Assembly (NCBI GenBank): GCA_019242475.1
Contig: JAFAVK010000119.1
Span: forward strand, 1 to 64,000
From: Acidobacteriota bacterium
GTDB lineage: Bacteria; Acidobacteriota; Blastocatellia; Pyrinomonadales; Pyrinomonadaceae
Direction: 5' to 3'
Length of the DNA: 64,000 nt
Shown here in pieces: positions 58,616 to 64,000 of this stretch (its first letter is position 1; each line of letters starts with the position of its first letter). The position numbers were made by a program, and so were the translations under genes. A model generated the notes under the pieces. It searched no databases. It was not told the DNA's origin and saw nothing but the letters and a program-made list of their open reading frames with translations.

Positions 58616-59126
58616 TTGGGGGGCATCCCTGTCTCTTCCGCTTGGAAGGGCTGGCGGGGTGTTTTCAAACGAAGGGCGAGGTGAAAGGTCTGCTGCTCTC
58701 TCATGTCAAAGGTTAAGGCTCCCGCTCCGCGGTCGGGGCGCGGGGAGGGAAAATCACGGATTCTTAAGCAAGGCTCGTTCCCGCCGTCGAATCTTCCGCA
58801 GGCCCGGCGGCGGGCGCGGAATGTGCGGCCTCGAACCGAACGGGCGGGCCGCCGGAGGTCGGCCGCGTGACCCGGTGACAAATAGCGGCAGCCGGCTGGT
58901 GACAAACCGCGGCACAGGCACGCTCCGCGTCACCTCCCGGGCGGGGCCGAGAGGGGAAAACAAGGCCGCCGGCGCGGCGCGTGCAAGAGTAGGCGAAAAT
59001 TTTTTCGGGGCGGGGCGGGGCATGGAACTTGTTACCGTCAGCTTGGAAGTGTAGACGCGCGAGTGCGCCTCGCAAGCGCTCGCAACCCAATTTTTGATTC
59101 TCCCTCAGAGAACTTTTGGAGTTGCC
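58616..59126. other. 511-base divergent intergenic region with a direct repeat
   Basis: The region separates the GGDEF-EAL gene from the SPOR gene. No ORF with a credible start is seen; the short frames are shadows of GC-rich sequence. Two copies of GGTGACAAA-nn-GCGGCA (58874-58890 and 58898-58914) lie 24 bases apart, 240 to 280 bases from both gene starts, and may be an operator. A TTGTTA/TAGACG pair near 59028-59056 could be a weak SPOR promoter. Confidence 0.45.
58874..58914. promoter_or_regulatory. 24-base-spaced direct repeat, possible operator
   Basis: GGTGACAAATAGCGGCA and GGTGACAAACCGCGGCA differ at two bases and are spaced start-to-start by 24 bases, slightly over two helical turns. 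Such an arrangement fits dimer binding on one DNA face. Confidence 0.35.
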
Positions 59127-59933
59127 ATGACCCAAGACGACATGCCCGCCCCGGCCGTCGTGGACGAAGAGAAGGCCGTCAAAGAGGAAGAGACCGCCGT
59201 CATCGAGTACGTGCCTCCTTCGCCCCCAACCCCCAGCCCGAAAGCGAAACCGGCGAAACTCGCCAAGCCCGCGCCGCCGCGCACAGCCTCCGCGCCCGAC
59301 CCCTTCGCGGTCGGCGTCCGCGTGCTGAAGATGGCGCCCGCCTGGCTGCTCTTCACGGCCGTCTGCTGCTCCGTGCTCGTCCTGCTGCTCGGCTGGGTGA
59401 GGTCGAGCAACGAGGTCGAGGCGATGCCCGCCAAGCGTAACGACGCGCGCGCCGCCAAGCCCGCCGCGGCGCCCGCGGAGACGGCCGCGAAGGCTGAGAC
59501 GGCCGCGCCCGCAAACGCTTCTCCCGCAAACGCTTCCGGCCCGAAGTCTACGGCCGCGAACGACGCCCCGGCCCCCGCCTTGGCGCAGACGGCGGCGCCC
59601 GCGCCGACGCCTCAGCCGGCGCCGGCCGCCGCCCCGAAGGCGGATGAGAAGCCTCGGGCCGAAACGCCCGCCCAGACGAACGACGCGGGCGGGAACTTCA
59701 CGGCGCAGGTCGGCTCTCACAGCGACCAGTCGGAGGCGAATGCGCAGGTCTCCCACCTGAGGGCCGCCGGGTTCGACGCGCGTTCGGTCGCGGTCGAGCT
59801 GCCCGGGCGCGGCACCTGGTACAGGGTGCAGGTCGGCCGTTTCGCCGAGCGCGAAGAGGCCGCGAAGACGGTCGCCGCCCTGCGCGCGAAGGGCGCGGCC
59901 TCGGCCGCACTCGTCGTCGCCGTGCAGAAGTAG
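59127..59933 (+). CDS. SPOR-domain membrane protein
   Basis: The 268-residue protein has a cytoplasmic N-terminus, a transmembrane helix (about 70-90: LLFTAVCCSVLVLLLGWV), a long Ala/Pro-rich periplasmic linker and a C-terminal SPOR domain (about 188-265) with FTAQVGSHSDQSEANAQ and YRVQVGRFAEREEA. SPOR domains bind denuded peptidoglycan at division sites. It is a likely division- or cell-wall-associated protein and precedes a peptidoglycan amidase gene (33 bases gap). GGAG lies 5 bases upstream of the ATG. Confidence 0.9.
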   Translation: MTQDDMPAPAVVDEEKAVKEEETAVIEYVPPSPPTPSPKAKPAKLAKPAPPRTASAPDPFAVGVRVLKMAPAWLLFTAVCCSVLVLLLGWVRSSNEVEAMPAKRNDARAAKPAAAPAETAAKAETAAPANASPANASGPKSTAANDAPAPALAQTAAPAPTPQPAPAAAPKADEKPRAETPAQTNDAGGNFTAQVGSHSDQSEANAQVSHLRAAGFDARSVAVELPGRGTWYRVQVGRFAEREEAAKTVAALRAKGAASAALVVAVQK

Positions 59934-59966
59934 TTAGTTCATAAGGGTTTAGACCCGAGGGTGGAG

Positions 59967-61442
59967 ATGGCTACGGTTCTGCCACACCAGGTGTTGGGCG
60001 ACTCGGCGCTTTCGGGGGCGGCCTCCTCGCACTTCAAGATCGTGGAGAGCTACGCGCGCTTCTTCGCGCGCCCCGAGGTGCGTCTGCGCTTCCTCAACAA
60101 GACGCTCGCGCTCCAGGCCGAGCGCAGCGCGCGGATGGAGGAGGCGCTCGGGCGCTGGGCTTTTCTGAGGAAGTACGGGCTCTTTGAAAAGATTCTGGAT
60201 TTCTCGCTCTACGCGCTGATCTTCCAGGAGGTCAGCCACCTCCTGCCTTCCGACTCGGGCGGGAAGCGTGGCCTTTTAGGCTTGCACAAGCAGGCGCCGC
60301 TCTCGTCGCGCATCTTCTTCCGCTGCTACCAGTTCCGCCGCCAGCTCTACGTCGTGTCGGCCCTCCTCCTGCTGGCCTTCGGCTTCGCCGCCTACCGCGG
60401 CGCCGTCTGGTCTGTCGCGCGCGCGAACGACTACCTCGCCGGCCGCTACAAGAGCGTCGAGCGGATCTACTCCGCGGGCAAAGACGCGAGGGCCGCCGGG
60501 CTCGCCGAGCACCTGCCCTCCTACCAGCCCGAGAAGGTCTGGCTGGTCGAGCAGGGCGACGGGTTCGAGCGCTACAGCAACGGCGCGCGCATCCTCAACA
60601 CCTTCGAGACTTCGAACCGCCCGCGCCGCTACCTCGTCTACAAGCCGGGCGCAGCGGAGGCCGAAGGGCAGCCGCAGTCGGCGCCCGTCGGCATCGTCTA
60701 CCACACCTCCGAGAGCGTCCTGCTCCCCTTCGTCGCCGACAACAGCGGCTCCATCGAATCCCGCTCGAAAAACCTGCTCGGATACATCCGCGACAAGAAG
60801 TCTTACAACTACGTCATCGACCGTTTCGGGCAGATTTACCGCGTCGTGCGCGACGAGGACGCGGCCTTCCACGCGGGAAATTCCGTCTGGTCGGACGGGC
60901 GCGCCGTCTACGCGGGCCTCAACGAAAGTTTCCTCGGCGTCTGCTTCGAGACGAAGGCGGACGTGGCCGAGGGCGGCGAGCAGTTGACCGAGGCGCAGGT
61001 TTTGGCCGGAAGGCTCTTGACTCAAGTTCTGCGCAGCCGCTACCAGATCGACGACGCCAACTGCACGGTGCACGGGTTGGTTTCGGTCAACCCTTCGAAC
61101 GCCCGCATCGCCTTCCACCACGACTGGGCGCGCGGCTTCCCGTTCGAGGCGTTGGGGCTCTCGGACAAGTACGCGGTTGCGCCTGCGTCTGTCGCGGAAC
61201 TGGGCTTCGGCTACGACCCGGAGCTGGTCTCTCTGCTCGGCGGGCGGATGTGGCCGGGCGTGGCGGCGGGCGAAGAGGCGTTCGCGCGCCGCGCCGAAGG
61301 GCAGGGCACAAAGCCCGAAGAGTTGCGCGGGCGGATGCAGAAGGTCTACCGCGAGCGGATGGAGGCGCAGCGGGCGGTGCTGCGCGCGGAGAAGTTCGAG
61401 GAGCGCGACTCTTCGACGGCCGAGGCCGACCCCGAGTCCTGA
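59967..61442 (+). CDS. Membrane protein with peptidoglycan amidase (Amidase_2/PGRP-like) domain
   Basis: The 491-residue protein has an N-terminal helical cytoplasmic region (about 1-120), one transmembrane helix (about 125-145) and a C-terminal amidase domain. The zinc ligand candidates are His in VYHTSES (about 236), His in NCTVHGLVS (about 367) and the FHHDW segment. The amidase motifs YNYVIDRFGQIYR and NESFLGVCFE match the N-acetylmuramoyl-L-alanine amidase/PGRP fold. It cleaves the bond between MurNAc and L-Ala, or binds it. GAGG lies 6 bases upstream of the ATG; a GTG two codons earlier is possible. Confidence 0.82.
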   Translation: MATVLPHQVLGDSALSGAASSHFKIVESYARFFARPEVRLRFLNKTLALQAERSARMEEALGRWAFLRKYGLFEKILDFSLYALIFQEVSHLLPSDSGGKRGLLGLHKQAPLSSRIFFRCYQFRRQLYVVSALLLLAFGFAAYRGAVWSVARANDYLAGRYKSVERIYSAGKDARAAGLAEHLPSYQPEKVWLVEQGDGFERYSNGARILNTFETSNRPRRYLVYKPGAAEAEGQPQSAPVGIVYHTSESVLLPFVADNSGSIESRSKNLLGYIRDKKSYNYVIDRFGQIYRVVRDEDAAFHAGNSVWSDGRAVYAGLNESFLGVCFETKADVAEGGEQLTEAQVLAGRLLTQVLRSRYQIDDANCTVHGLVSVNPSNARIAFHHDWARGFPFEALGLSDKYAVAPASVAELGFGYDPELVSLLGGRMWPGVAAGEEAFARRAEGQGTKPEELRGRMQKVYRERMEAQRAVLRAEKFEERDSSTAEADPES

Positions 61443-61638
61443 AAGTCACCCGAACGAGTTTTCCGGAAGTCGCCCGACCCGATTTCTGGAATCCACTCTC
61501 TCCCCTTCCAGTGAAGGCACACGCATTGCAAGCCCAATGTACGACACCGGGCGGACTCGCCGCCCCAGCGGTTCCGCCGACAGTCTGGTCTGTAGACCGT
61601 CCCAAGATAAAAATATAAAACCCACCGAGGAGATGAAA

Positions 61639-62682
61639 ATGGAAGAGAAGAATCAAGCCCCCACAGCGACGAAGACGGAAGCCCCGGAAGTGAAGTCGGG
61701 CCCCGTGGGCGTTGACATCGGCACCAGCCGCATCGTCGTCGCCGACGGCCCCGACGGCGAGCGCCGCCGCTCGCAGCTCAACGCCTTCGTCCCCGTCCCC
61801 GTCTCCGAGATGGCCGAGAACATGCTCAGACAGCGCGGGATGGTCTACGAGAAGAACTGCAAGAACCTCTACGTCTACGGCAACGACTCCGACTTCTTCG
61901 CCAGCTTCCTCGACACCGACGCGCGCCGCCCGATGAGCGAGGGGCTCATCAACCCGAAGGAGGAGAACAGCCAGCACATGATCCAGCGCATCCTCCAGAT
62001 GATGGTGCCGCGCGCCAAGCGCAACGACGTGCTCTGCTTCAGCGTCCCCGGCCGGGGCGAGGGCGTCGGCGGCAACCTCGTGTACCACGAGGCCGTCTTG
62101 AAGAACTTCCTCCAGTCGCTCGGCTACAACGCGAAGTCTTTGAACGAGGGGCAGGCCGTCGTCTTCTCCGAATTGCAGGACGAGAACTTCACCGGCATCG
62201 GCCTCTCCTTCGGCGGCGGGATGTGCAACGTCTCGGTCTCGTTCATGTCGATGCCGATGATCACCTTCAGCGTGCCGAAGGGCGGCGACTACATCGACCG
62301 CAACGTGGCCGAGGTGATGGGCGAGAGCAACACGACCAAGGTGCGCCTCTTCAAGGAGGAGAAGCTCGACCTCTCGCGCCCGGCGAAGGACGAGATGACC
62401 GGCGCGCTCCACATCTTCTACGAGGACTTGATGCGCACGCTCATCGACCGCCTGCGCTCCGAGTTCGCCAGGTCGGGCCAACTCCCGAAGGTTGACCGCC
62501 CGATGACGGTCGTGCTCGCGGGCGGGACGGCCAAGCCTACGGGCTTCCTCCAGAAGTTCGAACAGCTCCTGCGCGCCGAGGGCGACTTCCCCGTCCCCGT
62601 CTCCGAGGTGCGCATGGCTTCCGACCCGCTCACCGCCACCGCGCGCGGCTGCTACATCGCCGCGCTCTCCGAGACGAAGTAA
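61639..62682 (+). CDS. Actin-like ATPase of the MreB/ParM superfamily
   Basis: The 347-residue protein has the actin/Hsp70 signature: phosphate-1 loop GPVGVDIGTSRIVVAD (about 23-38), phosphate-2 loop FTGIGLSFGGGMCNVSVSF (about 181-199) and adenosine motif TVVLAGGTAKPTGF (about 294-307). The insertion pattern does not match MreB closely; it could be a new filament family or a ParM/MamK-like variant. GAGGAG lies 6 bases upstream of the second ATG (61639). Its neighbours are a helical Pro-rich protein and a PilZ protein downstream. Confidence 0.78.
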   Translation: MEEKNQAPTATKTEAPEVKSGPVGVDIGTSRIVVADGPDGERRRSQLNAFVPVPVSEMAENMLRQRGMVYEKNCKNLYVYGNDSDFFASFLDTDARRPMSEGLINPKEENSQHMIQRILQMMVPRAKRNDVLCFSVPGRGEGVGGNLVYHEAVLKNFLQSLGYNAKSLNEGQAVVFSELQDENFTGIGLSFGGGMCNVSVSFMSMPMITFSVPKGGDYIDRNVAEVMGESNTTKVRLFKEEKLDLSRPAKDEMTGALHIFYEDLMRTLIDRLRSEFARSGQLPKVDRPMTVVLAGGTAKPTGFLQKFEQLLRAEGDFPVPVSEVRMASDPLTATARGCYIAALSETK

Positions 62683-62711
62683 CAAGGGGCGCAGACTTCA
62701 ACCTTGCTTCC

Positions 62712-62744
62712 GTCCTCGGTGCGGCGCTCCTCCGCACCGAGGAC
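62712..62744 (+). terminator. 13-bp hairpin between the actin-like and helical-protein genes
   Basis: A perfect 13-bp stem (62712-62724 with 62732-62744) and 7-base loop lie 29 bases after the actin-like stop and 26 bases before the next start. It has no T-run, so it may attenuate rather than stop transcription into the downstream genes. Confidence 0.5.
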
Positions 62745-62770
62745 ACACGTGTACGCATCCCCCAAACGAT

Positions 62771-63856
62771 GTGAGCGACACAACCGCAGACAACGAGTTC
62801 GTCGTCGAGATCGACCTCGGGGAGTTGGAGTGGACGACGCCCGCGCGCTGGGAAGATTCCCCGACCCCCGCGCCCGCGCCCCCGCCCGAACCCGAATTCG
62901 AATTCGAGCAGAACGCGACGCCGCAGCCGCCCGCCCCCGCGCCGCCCGCGCCGCAGGCCGCCCCGCGCCCCGCGCCGCAGGCCGCCCCGCGCCCCGCGCC
63001 GGAGGCCACGCCGGAGCCGGCCACCCCCGCCCGCCCGGCGCAAGAACTCCCCCAGCCTTTCGCCGAGATCATCTCGGGCAAGGTGCCGGGCAATCTGCGC
63101 GGGCTGGTCGGCTCGATCTTCGCGCGCCTGCTCAAGACGCTCGACACGCTCTCCGTCATCGAGCGCGCGCTGACGCAGCCGCGCGCCGTCCGCACGGGGC
63201 TGCTCTTCGAGGACGTTCGGTCGCAGAGCGCCTCGCTCCTCGCGCAGGTGACCGAGGCCGTCTCGGGCGGCACGCGCCTCCCGCGCCGCGTGCACGACGT
63301 GCTCGACGGCATGCGCTTCGTCATCGGGCACGAGCTGACGAAGGTCTTCCGGCAGGAGTTCCCCGGCCTCGCCGACGAGACGCGCCCCTACACGCGCGCC
63401 GACCTCAGCCGCGCCTGGGGCCTTCTGCACAACTGCCTCCAGCAGACGGCCATCACGCTCGCGCAGTCGTTCAAGCCCGGCGCCACCGGCGAGCAGTTGT
63501 TCGAGGACTACCGCAGCAAGGTCGAGAACTCGTTCACGCTCTACCAAGAGTTGCACGCGCTCTTGCAGAGAGTCTCCGCCGCCGAGGGTTCGACCGGCAT
63601 CCTGCTCAAGCACTCGCTCGTCCGCCACCTCGAACACTTCCGCGAGGAGACGATGCCCTTCCTCTTTTACAAGGACTGGGGCGCGTTCGCCCGCTACGTG
63701 GACGACGTGACGCGCGCCTTCGAGGAGATGGAGGAGTTCGAGTCGGTCTTGCACGAGTTCTCGCAATACCTGCGCACGCTCATCCAACACGTCGGCATGC
63801 GCGAGGCCCTGCGGGGCGCGCAGGCGCAAGACGCCGGGGCCGTCGTCTGGGAGTAG
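62771..63856 (+). CDS. Helical protein with Pro/Ala linker, unknown function
   Basis: The 361-residue protein has an acidic N-terminus (NEFVVEIDLGELEW). A Pro/Ala linker follows (about 30-90), including a perfect tandem duplication of an 8-residue unit PQAAPRPA. Residues about 95-361 form a helical region with no transmembrane segment (VPGNLRGLVGSIFARLLKTL onward). No family is recognised. The GTG start has no obvious Shine-Dalgarno. It lies between an actin-like ATPase and a PilZ protein, 7 bases before the latter, which suggests a three-gene system. It could be a filament adaptor or effector (inference). Confidence 0.65.
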   Translation: MSDTTADNEFVVEIDLGELEWTTPARWEDSPTPAPAPPPEPEFEFEQNATPQPPAPAPPAPQAAPRPAPQAAPRPAPEATPEPATPARPAQELPQPFAEIISGKVPGNLRGLVGSIFARLLKTLDTLSVIERALTQPRAVRTGLLFEDVRSQSASLLAQVTEAVSGGTRLPRRVHDVLDGMRFVIGHELTKVFRQEFPGLADETRPYTRADLSRAWGLLHNCLQQTAITLAQSFKPGATGEQLFEDYRSKVENSFTLYQELHALLQRVSAAEGSTGILLKHSLVRHLEHFREETMPFLFYKDWGAFARYVDDVTRAFEEMEEFESVLHEFSQYLRTLIQHVGMREALRGAQAQDAGAVVWE

Positions 63857-63863
63857 GGGAGGC

Positions 63864-64000
63864 ATGTCAACAGCCGCCGACACGACCAACGAAGCGCCCG
63901 TCCTGGCCCGCAACGCCGAGGCCGCCGGCCCCGACACGGCGGTCGTCAGCGTGGACGAAGTCGAGCCCATCGAGCGCCGCCGGCACGAGCGCATCCAAAT
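63864..64000 (+). CDS. PilZ-type protein, N-terminal fragment (partial)
   Basis: The frame is open from the ATG at 63864 to the window end, giving 45 residues. After an acidic leader it reads EPIERRRHERIQ, which carries the RRxxxR motif that binds c-di-GMP in PilZ domains. The remaining domain lies outside the window. AGGGGAGG precedes the start. It follows the helical-protein gene by 7 bases and is probably co-transcribed with it. Confidence 0.65.
   Translation, partial: MSTAADTTNEAPVLARNAEAAGPDTAVVSVDEVEPIERRRHERIQ

Noticed and set aside
58612..59054. Short ORFs in the 511-base gap
   Set aside because: They lack start signals and show Arg-rich shadow composition on both strands.

Overview
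The window is a GC-rich, gene-dense bacterial chromosome segment with no rRNA, tRNA, CRISPR array, transposase or phage gene that I could see. The gene set points to an Acidobacteriota-type organism, probably class Blastocatellia (inference from gene content only). It includes the end of a glycine-rich TonB-dependent receptor of the Oar-like kind, two S46 dipeptidyl-peptidases, a POT peptide transporter, a split MacA/MacB-type exporter, and a 1,600-residue CSLREC / beta-helix / Calx-beta / DUF4214 secreted protein. Many genes appear to use TTG or GTG starts behind a good Shine-Dalgarno sequence.

Layout. 1-9.5 kb: receptor end, lipoprotein cytochrome c, beta-propeller lipoprotein, S9 dipeptidyl-peptidase, POT transporter, M24 aminopeptidase coupled to an RNB exoribonuclease, ankyrin protein, single-domain response regulator. 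9.6-19.4 kb: S46 peptidase, DUF218 protein, YncE-like propeller/phosphoesterase, and the macA - ATPase - permease operon. 19.6-24.3 kb: an ECF sigma / zinc anti-sigma pair flanked by two Spy/CpxP-like proteins, msrB, a MITE-like element, a fasciclin protein, and an overlapping HipA-like kinase/DUF3037 pair. 24.3-33.3 kb: histidine kinase - response regulator - PfkB kinase operon, fatty-acid desaturase, the giant Calx-beta protein and an unlisted 49-residue ORF. 33.7-43.3 kb: M16 protease, MltF-like transglycosylase, class A beta-lactamase-like protein, and a run of GNAT, RluA-type synthase, YcaQ-like glycosylase and SerA. 43.3-51.3 kb: DAC/DisA-like protein with FKBP isomerase, ATP-grasp protein, truA, O-methyltransferase and several secreted proteins, including M14-like and M15-like peptidases. 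51.4-64 kb: amino-acid permease, second S46 peptidase, ParE-type toxin-antitoxin pair, PilZ-like protein with a GGDEF-EAL enzyme, SPOR protein, amidase, and an actin-like ATPase / helical protein / PilZ cluster running off the window end.

Physiology. Extracellular and periplasmic peptide use is a strong theme (S9, two S46, M16, M24, POT, APC), as are envelope maintenance (MltF-like, amidase, SPOR, M15-like, Spy-like, MacAB) and second-messenger signalling (GGDEF-EAL, two PilZ-type proteins, one DAC-like protein).

The most unusual non-coding feature is a set of intergenic elements in at least four sequence families. Their arms are stacks of 7- or 8-base units facing each other as inverted repeats. 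Twelve are paired or near-paired hairpins or palindromes and two are lone arms. Several sit exactly between convergent genes and supply their stop codons, and several have different unit numbers in the two arms. The most promising possible new protein system is the actin-like ATPase / helical protein / PilZ cluster at 61.6-64 kb.
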